In this document: positions 40,100-49,041 of the stretch, piece by piece | Layout of the letters: each line of letters starts with the position of its first letter | Numbering within the stretch: position 1 is the stretch's first letter | Origin: CAVSWN01 sp963770995 | GTDB taxonomy: Bacteria; Acidobacteriota; Vicinamibacteria; Vicinamibacterales; CAVVIG01 | Reading direction: 5' to 3' | DNA: 64,000 nucleotides | Assembly: GCA_963770995.1 (NCBI GenBank) | Contig: CAVYRS010000001.1 | Span: 3,162,001 to 3,226,000, forward strand | Notes under the pieces: model-generated | What the model was told of the DNA's origin: nothing | The model's database searches: none | What the model saw: only the letters and a program-made list of their open reading frames with translations | Position numbers and translations under genes: made by a program

Positions 40100-41259
40100 G
40101 GCCGTGCCAACGTATAGCTGAGACCGAAAGTGATGGTCCCGGTTAGGGTGACGTCGCATCCTGTGCCAGTGCCCGCGGCACCGCAGGTTCCGGACATCGG
40201 GGTAGGCGACGGCTGCTGACTGCTACAGCCCGAACCCGAAATCGAGGCCGTAGCGCTGCCAACAACGCTCGTCTGGCCGAGGATAGTTCCGGTGATTGTG
40301 CCGCTCATGGAGCAGCTGCTGCAGGCAAGGCCCGAGAATGGGATGGAAAAGGCCCCGCTGCCGCTGACGGCCGTCGTCCCCGCGGACTGCGCGACGCAGC
40401 TGAGAAGACTCGAGTTCAGAGGCACGTTGGCGGTGATCGCATAGCTCCAGGTTCCAGCCGGGCTGAAGGTTTCAGTCTGGTCGGCAGAGGTTCGCTTCGC
40501 CGCGAACACTCCGCCCGCGACTCCAGCCCCTCCGAGAATGACCGCGAGCGCAGTATGCGACACGCCGCCTCCTGCGCTGGCGGCGCCCCCTGCTGCGATC
40601 GAAGACGCCTCGGCGGTGGTCATGACCGTCGTCTGCGCGATCGTCGCGGCCGCGGTTTGTCCCTGAAAGGCGGCGGATGTGCCGATCTGCAGCGCGCCGC
40701 GGGCCGTCGCCGTGAAGCCCGTCGCTGTTGCGCGGCCGGCGGCGTTGGTCGTGACGGTCAGCGTCCGCGCGCCGTCGAACGACGCTTTGCCTTTCTGGAT
40801 CGCGAACTTCACGATCGCACCTGACACCGGTTGATCGTTCCGATCGCGTACTTCAATGACCGGCGCGACGGCTGTTTTCTGCTGAATGATGTTGACCGCA
40901 CCTTCGCCTTCGAGCACGAGGATCTTGAGCGCAGCGCCCTGCGACGCCAGCGGCGCGGGATCGGTCAGTCGCGCCCGTACCGTGGCGCGCTCGGCGGGTC
41001 TCACTTTCACGATCTGACTGTTTTCGAGATATCCGAGACGCACCATGCGGACGCGATGCACGCCGGCGGCGATCGCCGGCAGCGTCAGCGGCGTCTCGCC
41101 GGCCAGCCGGCCGTCCACGTACACCGACGCGCCCGCGGGATCCGATTCCACCAGCAGCGAGCCGGCCGCGTCGCCCGCCGAGACGATGCGCTGCTCTCCG
41201 CGCACGAGCGCGACGAGTGCAACGCAAATGACGATACAGATCCGATGTCGGGTTGGCAT
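40096..41259 (-). CDS. PEGA / Ig-like / Gly-rich-TM protein, paralog 3
   Basis: 387 residues from ATG 41259 (MPTRHRICIVICVALVALVR, signal or membrane anchor). It carries the shared PEGA domain ('GSLLVESDPAGASVYVDG'), the shared Ig-like domain ('LKILVLEGEGAVNIIQQK'), then 'GGGVSHTALAVILGGAGVAG' as a possible membrane helix. The C-terminal region (about 250-387) is cysteine- and serine-rich ('LACSSCSMSGTITGTILG', 'SGTCGAAGTGTGCDVTLTG') and unlike the other paralogs. It is separated by 4 bp from paralog 2 and has no Shine-Dalgarno sequence, implying coupled translation. It is intact; function is unknown. Confidence 0.72.
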   Translation of the reverse strand: MPTRHRICIVICVALVALVRGEQRIVSAGDAAGSLLVESDPAGASVYVDGRLAGETPLTLPAIAAGVHRVRMVRLGYLENSQIVKVRPAERATVRARLTDPAPLASQGAALKILVLEGEGAVNIIQQKTAVAPVIEVRDRNDQPVSGAIVKFAIQKGKASFDGARTLTVTTNAAGRATATGFTATARGALQIGTSAAFQGQTAAATIAQTTVMTTAEASSIAAGGAASAGGGVSHTALAVILGGAGVAGGVFAAKRTSADQTETFSPAGTWSYAITANVPLNSSLLSCVAQSAGTTAVSGSGAFSIPFSGLACSSCSMSGTITGTILGQTSVVGSATASISGSGCSSQQPSPTPMSGTCGAAGTGTGCDVTLTGTITFGLSYTLARP

Positions 41260-41263
41260 GGCG

Positions 41264-42568
41264 TCAACGCAGAGTGACGGTAAACGACGTCGATCCGTTG
41301 CTGGTGATCGTTCCGTTGAACGGTGGGTTCTGCTGACCGCTCGACACTTCACTGTGCGTCACGGTGCCCGCGATGACACCGTTGCTGAGCGTGCCGGTGA
41401 ACGCGAAGGTGTTCGTCACGGTCACGGTTGCGGGAGATGTGCTGGTGAAGGTTGTCTGCTGCTCGGGGATCGTCATGTTCCCGGCCGTCCCGGTGAGCGG
41501 GCCGCCCCAATTGAAGGGGACGGCCGGCCTGGCCGTGCAGAGCGGCGACTGAGTCACCGCAGTCTCCGTATTCGTCCCTCTTGTCGATCCGCTGCCCGTG
41601 ATAGATCCATCGGCGCGCTGGTCGAGCTGAATCGTCATCGTTCCGCTGACCGATCGCGTCGACACACACGTGACGCCGGAGCTGACGGTGGTGATGACGA
41701 GTTGGCCGTCGAAAGGACCGGAAAGAGTCCGCGACGTGATGCCCGACGACGGGCCGCCCGACGTCGGGTTCGACGACGTGCTGCCCGACGTTTTCTTCGA
41801 CAGGATAGCCACCCCAGCGGCTCCGGCTCCGGCGCCGCCGATGATGCCCGCCAGTGCCGTATGGGACAAGCCGCCGCCAGCACCGCCGACGGCGCCGCCG
41901 GACGCGATCGACGAGGCTTCTGCGGTGGTCATGACCGTCGTCTGCGCAATGGTCGCCGCGGCGGTCTGCCCCTGGAACGCTGCCGACACGGTAATCTGCA
42001 GCGCGCCGCGGCCGGTGGCGGTGAGCCCGGTCGCCGTCGCGCGGCCGAGCGCGTCGGTCGTGGCCGTCAGCGTCCGTGCGCCGCTGAACGAGGCGCGGCC
42101 TTTCTCGATCGCAAATCTCACGACCGCGCCGGACACCGGTTGATCGTTGCGATCGCGCACCTCGACGATCGGCGCAACGGCGGTCTTCTGCAGAATGATG
42201 TTGACGGCGCCTTCGCCTTCGAGGACGACGATCTTCAGCGCGGCGGTCTTCGCGGATTGCGGCGCGGGATCGGTCAACCGCATCCGCAGCATCGCGCGCT
42301 CGCCGGCTTTGACGGAGACGAGGCGGCTGTTCTCCAGATAGCCCAGGCGCACGACGCGGACACGATGCACGCCGGCGGCGATCGCCGGCAGCGTCAGCGG
42401 CGTCTCGCCGGCGAGGTGGCCGTCCACGTACACCGCCGCTCCCGCTGGATCCGATTCCACCAGCAGCGAGCCGGCCGCGTCGCCCGCCGAGATGATGCGC
42501 TGCTCTCCGCGCACGAGCGCGACGAATGCGACGCAGATGACGATACCGATCCGATGTCCAGTTCTCAT
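41264..42568 (-). CDS. PEGA / Ig-like / Gly-rich-TM protein, paralog 2
   Basis: 434 residues from ATG 42568 (MRTGHRIGIVICVAFVALVR). Domains in order: anchor, PEGA (about 32-97), Ig-like (about 107-207), glycine-rich hydrophobic segment ('GGGLSHTALAGIIGGAGAG'), and a beta-rich tail of about 160 residues ('GSITGSGSTRGTNTETAV', 'TGTAGNMTIPEQQTTF', 'NTFAFTGTLSNGVIAGTV'). The tail resembles that of paralog 1, so these two are the closest pair. 4 bp separate it from paralog 1; the linking DNA 'TGACGCCATG' is conserved between duplicated units. Probably envelope-located, by the signal and TM-like parts. Confidence 0.72.
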   Translation of the reverse strand: MRTGHRIGIVICVAFVALVRGEQRIISAGDAAGSLLVESDPAGAAVYVDGHLAGETPLTLPAIAAGVHRVRVVRLGYLENSRLVSVKAGERAMLRMRLTDPAPQSAKTAALKIVVLEGEGAVNIILQKTAVAPIVEVRDRNDQPVSGAVVRFAIEKGRASFSGARTLTATTDALGRATATGLTATGRGALQITVSAAFQGQTAAATIAQTTVMTTAEASSIASGGAVGGAGGGLSHTALAGIIGGAGAGAAGVAILSKKTSGSTSSNPTSGGPSSGITSRTLSGPFDGQLVITTVSSGVTCVSTRSVSGTMTIQLDQRADGSITGSGSTRGTNTETAVTQSPLCTARPAVPFNWGGPLTGTAGNMTIPEQQTTFTSTSPATVTVTNTFAFTGTLSNGVIAGTVTHSEVSSGQQNPPFNGTITSNGSTSFTVTLR

Positions 42569-42572
42569 GGCG

Positions 42573-43840
42573 TCAACGCAGCGTGAGGTTAAACGACGTC
42601 GATCCGCTGCCGGTGGTCGTCCCGCCGCTCGTGTTCGTCCCGCTGAACGATTCACTGAAATTCAGCGTGCCAGTAATCGCGCCGTTGCTCAGCGTGCCGG
42701 TGAACGCGAGGGTGTGCGTCGAGTCCACGGTTCCGGGCGTCGTCCTCGGCACGAACGTCTGCGCGGCCAAGGTGATGTTTCCCGTCGTGCCGGTGATGGA
42801 TCCGTTGTAATTGAACGAAACGGAGATACCGAGGCGCCGCAGAACGGCGGCGTCTCGGTCCTGGTGCCGGTCGTCGATCCGCTGCCGGTCACGGTTCCAT
42901 CGGCGCGCTGCTCGATCTGGAGCGTGAGCGTACCGGTGATCGCGTGCGTCGACGCACACGAGTTGGTGCCCCCTCCCGTGCCGGAGGTCGTCGTCGTCGT
43001 GACGACGTTCTGGCCGCTGAAGGGTCCCGCAAAAGTCTTTGACGTGATGCCCGGGGAGCTCGACGACTTTTTCGACGCGAGCAACGCGCCCGTGATTCCG
43101 GCGCCGGCGCCGCCGGTGATCGCCGCAACCGCGAGGTGGGACAAACCGCCGCCTCCGCCGATCGTTCCGCTTCCGCCGGCGGCCGCGGCCGAGGCTTGCG
43201 CGGCGGTCAGCACGTTCGTTTGCGCGATCGTGATGGCGGCGGTCTGCCCCTGAAACGCGGCCGACGTCCCGATCTGCAGCGCGCCGCTCCCGGCCGGCGT
43301 CAATCCCGTCGCGGTCGCGCGGCCGAGCGCATCGGTCGTGGCCGTCAACGTTCGCGCGCCGTTGAACGACGCACGGCCTTTCTGGATCGCAAACCGTACG
43401 AGCGCACCGGACACGGGTTGATCATTGCGATCGCGCACTTCGACGACGGGCGCCACCGCCGTCTTCTGCTGAATAATGTTGACCGCGCCTTCGCCTGCGA
43501 GCACGACGATCTTCAGCGCCGCGGCCTGAGATGCCTGCGGCGCCGGATCCGTGAGCCGCGCGCGCAGCGTCGCGCGCGTGCCTGACTTGACGGTGACCAG
43601 CCGGCTGTTCTCCAGATACCCGAGACGCACGACGCGGATGCGATGCACGCCGGCGGCGATCGCCGGCAGCGTCAGCGGCGTCTCGCCGGCGAGCCGGCCG
43701 TCGACGTACACCGACGCCCCCGCTGGATCCGATTCCACCAGCAGCGAACCGGCCGCGTCGGCTGATGCGGAACGGATTCCTGCCGCACCGAATGTGATGA
43801 GCGCGACGACGCCGATGACACGAATGGTGCGGATGTTCAT
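42573..43840 (-). CDS. PEGA / Ig-like / Gly-rich-TM protein, paralog 1, one frameshift
   Basis: About 421 residues. The start is ATG 43840, 8 bp after the caspase-gene stop, with GGGCGAG as ribosome-binding sequence. Signal 1-27, PEGA 31-97, Ig-like 108-208, glycine-rich TM-like 228-256, tail from 265. At about 42835 one base is gained or lost. The upstream frame reads 'TRTETPPFCGASVS' and then becomes nonsense, while the continuing frame reads 'FNYNGSITGTTGNITLAAQ' to GSTSFNLTLR, matching paralog 2. The gene is the first of four tandem duplicates in the operon. Confidence 0.7.
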
Positions 43841-43848
43841 GACTCGCC

Positions 43849-45995
43849 CTATGCCTTGCACCCAAGTTTCGGAAGGATCTGCTCGATCTGGCCGAGATAG
43901 TTCCGGGCGTTCTTCGCCTCGTCCAGATCCGGATTGATTGCGAGCATCCGCGCGTAGCTGGCGCGGGCGTCCCGCAGGTAGCCGCACGACGCACGTCCGC
44001 TGTTGAAGATGTCTCGATTCACGTTGCCGAGGAGGAAGTGCGCAATCGGATCGTTGGGCGCATATTTCAGCGCCCGCACGCAGTACTCTCGCGCTCGCAG
44101 CGGGTTGCCAACTTTGTCTTCCGAGAGGCAGAGGCCCAGGAATCCCGCCGCTCTGAGCCGTTCGTAGGAACCCTGCCGATCGGCGTGGGCGCGGCTGCCC
44201 ACGCCGAAGCCGACGAGGTGAAACGCCAGCCGCGCGCCGAAACCGCTGGAGAAGTTCGTCAGCTTCAGGAAGTCGCGGTACCCCTCGCGGGCCGCCGCAT
44301 ACAGCTCGAGTTGACGCGTCGCGTCTTTCTCCGCGGCGCCACGCTGACGCAGCGCGTCGGCTTTCCAGAGATGCGCCTGGGCATTCGACGCGTTGATCGC
44401 GAGCGCCTTGTCCGCGTGCTCGATGGCGAGCCGCCAGGCACCCTTGTCCCAGTAGGCGCGCGACAACATCGAATACGCGTCATCGTTGCGCGGCTCCAGG
44501 CGCAGCACTTCGTTCAATTCGCGAATGGCCTCGTCCGGATCGCCGCGCTCGATCAGCACCGCGGCCAGCTGCGTCAACGCATCGACGTCGGTCGCGTCGA
44601 TGTCGACCGCGCGGCGGAGGTAGGTGACGCTGTCGTCGAAGAGGAGCAGGAGCTGACACACCTGGCCCAGGTGAAAGGCCGCGAGTCCGTAGCTCGGCTC
44701 CTGCGCCAGCGCGCGCTCGAAGAATGTGCGCGCCTTCCTCAGATCGTCGGGCGACTGCGTGCGCTCGGTTGGCAGGATATTGGCGAGATCCATCGACGAG
44801 CGTCGGGAATAGAGCAGCTTCTCACCCTGCTCGTTCAGATCTCGAGCCAACTTCTTGATCTCGCGCGCGTAGCGAATGCGCAGCATGACCGAGGTGTCCT
44901 GGCCGGGGGCAGTCAACACCTCTTTCCGATCGGGCTGGTAACCGGCCTTCTCGCCTCGGAACTCGTGGACGCCGCTGCGCAGTCCCGGAACGGTGAGAGG
45001 CTTCGATCTCGACACGACGCCGATCAGCTTTCCGTCGACGTACACGGCCACATCATCGAGATTGGTCTCGACGATCGCCGTGCCCTGGAGCGGCCGCGAT
45101 TCGGGCCCGGTGCCGAGGCAGCTGGTGCCGACGCCGAGGAGCATGCCGGGTTCGTAGTCGCCGCGCGCTGTCGGCGTCTGCGCGAGCTGCCGCTCGCGCG
45201 CGTACCGCCGAACGTTCGAACGGACGTACTCGATCAGCTCGTCGGCGGTGATGCGGCCGTCGCACGGATCGTAGTCGGCGTTGCCTTGTAGTCCGCGGGC
45301 GAGGAAGTAGGTGTAGAGCCCGAACCCGGTCGAAAGGTTCGGATCCTCGAAACTCTGCTCGCGCTCGGTCGTCGCGGTCAGCGTCAGAAAGTTTGCCGGC
45401 AGCGCGCTGAACTGCTGCTCGAGCGCCTCGTCGGTCGTCTCCGCGTTGACCTTGTCGGAGTGGCACGCGTCGGTGAAGAGCACCTTCCAGCCGGCCTTCA
45501 CCTTGTTCGCCAGCACGCGCCCAGCGCGCCCATCGGGTACGCCGTGTCGGCGAGGCGATCCGGCATCACGTCCCAGGGCGCCAGGTACCCTTTTCCGTCC
45601 TGCACGAGTCCGTGGCCGGCGAAGTACACGACGACGCGGTCGGCGGGCTGCGCGACGCTCGGCAGCCACTCCTCCAGCTCGCGCCGGATATTCGCGAGCG
45701 TCGCCTGCGATCCTTTCAGAAACTTGACGTTCTCGGCGGGGAACGCGCCGCCTGCCGCACTGATCAACACGCGATAGATCGCGTCCGCGTCGCTCTCCGA
45801 GTAGCGCAGCTGCTTGCTCGCGTCGAGATTGGGATACGCGCCGACGCCGACGATCACGGCGTAGCCGCGCGGGACGCCGCGGGCTTCGGCGGGTCCGTTC
45901 GGCACGAGGACGAGATCGCGCGGCGACTGGGCGGGCGTCTGACCGCCGACCGTGGCCTGCAGGATCGCGGACGCAAGGAGGATCGCGCGGACCAT
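43849..45995 (-). CDS. Caspase-like peptidase fused to PEGA and TPR domains, one frameshift
   Basis: About 715 residues. A signal peptide (1-19) precedes a C14 caspase-like p20 domain. Its 'GYAVIVGVGAYPNLDASKQL' start is followed by catalytic His128 in VVYFAGHGLVQDG and catalytic Cys at about 178 in VLFTDACHSDKVN, so both active residues are present. The two lie in different frames: at about 45520 one base is missing (GGCGCGTGCTGG where GGC-CGC-GTG-CTG is expected). After the caspase domain come a PEGA domain (about 300-370) and six or so TPRs ('YGLAAFHLGQVCQLLLLFDD', 'ALTQLAAVLIERGDPDEAIR', 'AYSMLSRAYWDKGAWRLAIE', 'PIAHFLLGNVNRDIFNSGRA'). It follows the kinase gene by 4 bp. Export and the role of proteolysis are inferred, not shown. 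Confidence 0.82.
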
Positions 45996-45999
45996 GGCC

Positions 46000-48057
46000 T
46001 TACTTCGCGTGAGTCAGCTGAATCAACGCGGCGACCTGGCTCGCCAGCTCGCCCCGATTGACCACGTACGTCGCCTGATGCGTCTTGCCATCGGCCGCCA
46101 GCGACTGATCCTTTTCGAGCACGAGGTCGCGCGGCTGGATGCGCGCCTGCAGACCGGTGACGATCGATCGGTCGACGGTCTCGCGCCGCGTCACCGGCGT
46201 CTTGAAGCCGGGGAGCGTCTCGAGCGCCTGTTTGCTCACCACCACGAACACTTCTTCGGTCCCCGGCGTCTCGTCGAACGCAAACCACCCGTTGTCGGGG
46301 ACGAGATACTCGTCGGACCGCACGACCGCGTTCCGGCCGCCGTTTGCGTCGGGGTTCGGGAACAGAACCGTCCATCGGCCGCTCGATCCGGCCTGCACGA
46401 CATAGAGATAGCCGTCGATGTTCGACTCGAATGCGAACCGCACGCGATCGCCAGAGTGAAAAGTCGTGGATGGATCGGCATCAGCCTCGCTCGAGCCGCG
46501 CTGCTGCACGATCCGATATTTCAGCCCCGGCCTGACGTTCTCGCCGCTTGCGGGGGAGTCGTACATTTGCTTTGCGGTCGAACTGTCGGAGGCGGACGTT
46601 GCCTTGTCGCGCGCCGCAACGGGCGCCGCGCCCGCCGCGGCGCTGCCAGGCTCGGTCTTCTTGACCGTCGCGGGCGGCGTCGCCTGACGACCGCCGCTTG
46701 CCGAAGATTCAGCAGCGACGTCGGCAGATGGGGCCGCATTCGCTGGCTGCTCGGACGCGGGGGCAGCCGCCACGGCGATCGGTACGCCGCTGTCAGGCGC
46801 AGCCGGCGCCTGTCGTTCGGCGCGCCGCATCGTCGCCGCGAGCACCGCCACGATCACCAGCGCGACGGCGGCGGCGGCCCACACGCCCACCGGGATCCTG
46901 CGGCGGGGCGGAGCGGATGCCGCGCCCGTGGATGCGTCAGCCTTCAGCGTTTTCGTCCATGCGTCCGCAGGCGGTCGTGCGTCGCGAGCAGCGACAATCG
47001 TCGCGTCCTGTCCATCTATGGCGCGAAGCGCCGCCGACAGCGCAGCCGCGAGCTCTTTGCCGGTCGCGTATCGATCGCCCTTCGAGGGCGCAAGCCCTTT
47101 CACGATGACGGCTTCGACCTGCGGAGTCACGCCCGAGTTACGGATGCGGGGAGCGGGAACCGTGCTGTTCGCGCGTTTCAGCAGGGATGCCAGCGACCCG
47201 TCCATGTGAAACGGCGCTGTGCCCGTCAGCATCTCGTACAGGATCATGCCGACCGCATACAGATCGCTGTGGCTCCCGACTTCCCCTCCGGTGAGCTGCT
47301 CGGGGGAACAGTAACCGGGGGAGGCCAGGAATGCCCCGGTCTGCGTCAGATGAAGCGTGTTGCCGAGAATCGTCGCGATGCCGAAATCGGCGACGAACGC
47401 ATTGCCCTCCGCGTCCATCAGGATGTTGCTCGGTTTGATGTCGCGGTGAACGATGCCCTGCGCGTGCGCGTAGTCGAGCGCCTCGCAAACCTGCGCGATG
47501 ATGCGACTGGTCTCGGCGAGCGACACCGGGCCGCGTGCCAGCCGGTCGGCAAGCGTGCCGCTTTCCACGAACGGCATCGCGAGGTACGTGTAGCCGTCGC
47601 TTTCGCCATGATCGAACACGGACAGAATGTGCGGATGGTGCAGCTTGGCGACGATGTGGGCTTCCTGCTTGAAGCGTTCGACGAACCGCGGGTCGTTCGC
47701 GTATTGGCGCGGCAGCACCTTGATGGCGACGAACCGATCGACCGACTCCTGGTAGCCTTTGTAAACCCTCGCCATCCCTCCGTCGCGCAGCAGGCCGACG
47801 ATTCGAAACTGTCCAAGCGTGCGGCCGACGAGATCTTCGAAGAAAAAGCTGCCGCCGGACGGGGCGCCCATGGCCGGGACGGTCCCTATCGCGTCGGGCT
47901 GGTTGAGCAGCGATTCCACCTCGCGTCGTAGCGCTTCGTCGCCGCCGCACGAGGCGTCCAGGAAGGCGGCGCGGGCCTTTGCGTCCTTGGCGCGGGCGGC
48001 GTGATAGAGCTCTTCGATCTGATGCAGACGTTCAGGGGTCATGTCAGTCACTCTCAC
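46000..48057 (-). CDS. Ser/Thr protein kinase with DUF4384 extracytoplasmic domain
   Basis: 685 residues (or 680 from the ATG at 48042). An N-terminal helical segment (1-75) leads to a kinase domain (about 84-345): K113 in VAIKVLP, D206 in HRDIKPSN, DFG at 224-226, 'GAFLASPGYCSPEQLTGG'. The glycine loop is degenerate (LLRDGGMARVYKG). A transmembrane helix ('VGVWAAAAVALVIVAVLA', about 395-415) and a Pro/Ala-rich linker lead to a DUF4384 domain (about 530-640: 'FHSGDRVRFAFESNIDGYLY', 'VLFPNPDANGGRN', 'YLVPDNGWFAFDETPGTEEV'). DUF4384 is known from kinase and caspase-type proteins. It lies 31 bp after the sigma-factor gene and 4 bp before the caspase gene, so a sensing kinase for this module is likely. 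Confidence 0.87.
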   Translation of the reverse strand: MRVTDMTPERLHQIEELYHAARAKDAKARAAFLDASCGGDEALRREVESLLNQPDAIGTVPAMGAPSGGSFFFEDLVGRTLGQFRIVGLLRDGGMARVYKGYQESVDRFVAIKVLPRQYANDPRFVERFKQEAHIVAKLHHPHILSVFDHGESDGYTYLAMPFVESGTLADRLARGPVSLAETSRIIAQVCEALDYAHAQGIVHRDIKPSNILMDAEGNAFVADFGIATILGNTLHLTQTGAFLASPGYCSPEQLTGGEVGSHSDLYAVGMILYEMLTGTAPFHMDGSLASLLKRANSTVPAPRIRNSGVTPQVEAVIVKGLAPSKGDRYATGKELAAALSAALRAIDGQDATIVAARDARPPADAWTKTLKADASTGAASAPPRRRIPVGVWAAAAVALVIVAVLAATMRRAERQAPAAPDSGVPIAVAAAPASEQPANAAPSADVAAESSASGGRQATPPATVKKTEPGSAAAGAAPVAARDKATSASDSSTAKQMYDSPASGENVRPGLKYRIVQQRGSSEADADPSTTFHSGDRVRFAFESNIDGYLYVVQAGSSGRWTVLFPNPDANGGRNAVVRSDEYLVPDNGWFAFDETPGTEEVFVVVSKQALETLPGFKTPVTRRETVDRSIVTGLQARIQPRDLVLEKDQSLAADGKTHQATYVVNRGELASQVAALIQLTHAK

Positions 48058-48088
48058 CCATTAAGGCGCAAAGTCCGCCCGCAAACTG

Positions 48089-48706
48089 TCACGCGGCCGA
48101 GCCAGGGTCTTTCGGCGGATTTGCGCCCATTTCGCGCGACAGCCACGCTTTGGCGAAATCCCAGTCCCGCATGACGGTTTCGGGCGATATCTTCAGCACC
48201 TCGGCCGTCTCGGCGACGGTAAGGCCCCCGAAATATCGGAGCTCCACGACCTGCGCCTTGCGCGGGTCCAGGATCTTGAGCGCGTCCAGGGTCTCGTCCA
48301 GCGCCACCAGGGCGGCAGCCGGTTCCTCCGCGATGACCAGCGCCTCGTCCAATACGATTGTCTCGGCGCCCCCGCCACGCTTCTGCGAACGCCGGGCGCG
48401 CGCCGAATCGACCAGGATCCGCCGCATGGAACGCGCAGCCAGCGCGAAGAACTGCGTCCGGTTCTGCCAACGAACTCGCCGGATTTCGATCAGACGCAGG
48501 TACGCCTCGTTGACGAGCGCCGTGGCCTGCAGCGTGTGCCCGGGCCGCTCGCCTTTCATGTAGCGGCCGGCCATGCGCCGTAGCTCGTTGTAGACGAGCG
48601 GCATCAGCCGCTCCAGGGCCGACTGGTCCCCGTCGCTCCAGGCGACGAGCAGGTCGGTCACATCCGGGCCTTTGTTGGGAATGGGGTCGGACTCTACGCC
48701 GTTCAC
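48089..48706 (-). CDS. ECF sigma factor of the Ser/Thr-kinase-associated type
   Basis: About 205 residues from GTG 48706. Region 2 ('MPLVYNELRRMAGRYMKGER', 'LQATALVNEAYLRLIE', 'RTQFFALAARSMRRILVD') and region 4 ('LDPRKAQVVELRYFGGLTVA', 'AEVLKISPETVMRDWDFAK') are those of the ECF subgroup commonly encoded beside Pkn2-type kinases (TIGR02999-like). No anti-sigma factor is encoded nearby; instead a kinase follows. In the related ECF43 group (EcfP-PknT of Vibrio parahaemolyticus) the sigma factor is switched on by kinase phosphorylation, and the same logic may hold here (inference). It heads the operon through 38990. Confidence 0.85.
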   Translation of the reverse strand: MNGVESDPIPNKGPDVTDLLVAWSDGDQSALERLMPLVYNELRRMAGRYMKGERPGHTLQATALVNEAYLRLIEIRRVRWQNRTQFFALAARSMRRILVDSARARRSQKRGGGAETIVLDEALVIAEEPAAALVALDETLDALKILDPRKAQVVELRYFGGLTVAETAEVLKISPETVMRDWDFAKAWLSREMGANPPKDPGSAA

Positions 48707-48830
48707 GCCGCGATTTCCACGCGTGTACTTTCGGTTCGGGACCGGCGCGTCCGGTTCACAAATCGGCTCGGTGGTGCGTGCGTCGTGCTGGAGAATCGCA
48801 GGAAGCCGATTCCGTGAACTGCCGAATCGA

Positions 48831-48974
48831 TCAGTTCGAGATCGACCCGGCAATAATCTGCCAGCGTCCGTTGCGCTCGAGCCACACGCGCATGAACCTG
48901 AGCGTGATGTGTTGGATGGAGAATTCTACACGGACGTCTGCCGACTCGGCATGGGGTGAAGCCCGTGTCGCTCA
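48831..48974 (-). pseudogene. C-terminal remnant of a DUF4440/SnoaL-like protein
   Basis: A minus-strand frame ending at 48831 reads HAESADVRVEFSIQHITLR then FMRVWLERNGRWQ and IIAGSISN-stop. This is a typical C-terminal strand pair of DUF4440/NTF2-like proteins, where a nearly identical WQxIAG end is usual. No start or N-terminal half exists: the frame is closed by TGA and then by a CCCGCCC repeat. It looks like a decayed or repeat-truncated gene. Confidence 0.45.
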
Positions 48975-49023
48975 CCTCCCGCCCATCCCGCCCTTCCTGC
49001 CCTTCCCGCCCTTCCCGCCCTCT
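48975..49023. repeat. CCCGCCCTTCC tandem repeat (intergenic copy)
   Basis: About five units of CCCGCCCTTCC/CCCGCCCATCC directly before the CocE-type gene, the same family as in metH and the PD40 kinase gene. Confidence 0.65.
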
Positions 49024-49029
49024 TCGGCG

Positions 49030-49035
49030 TATCAT
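49030..49035 (+). promoter_or_regulatory. Candidate -10 box (TATCAT) for near-leaderless CocE-type gene
   Basis: TATCAT ends 6 nt before the ATG at 49042. The position where a -35 box should be is inside the CCCGCCCTTCC repeat. Confidence 0.35.
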
Positions 49036-49041
49036 CGCGGC

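Noticed and set aside
43841..43987. N-terminal extension of paralog 1 into the caspase gene
   Set aside because: The extension is antisense-like and basic. The signal peptide starts at the ATG 8 bp after the caspase stop, with a ribosome-binding site.
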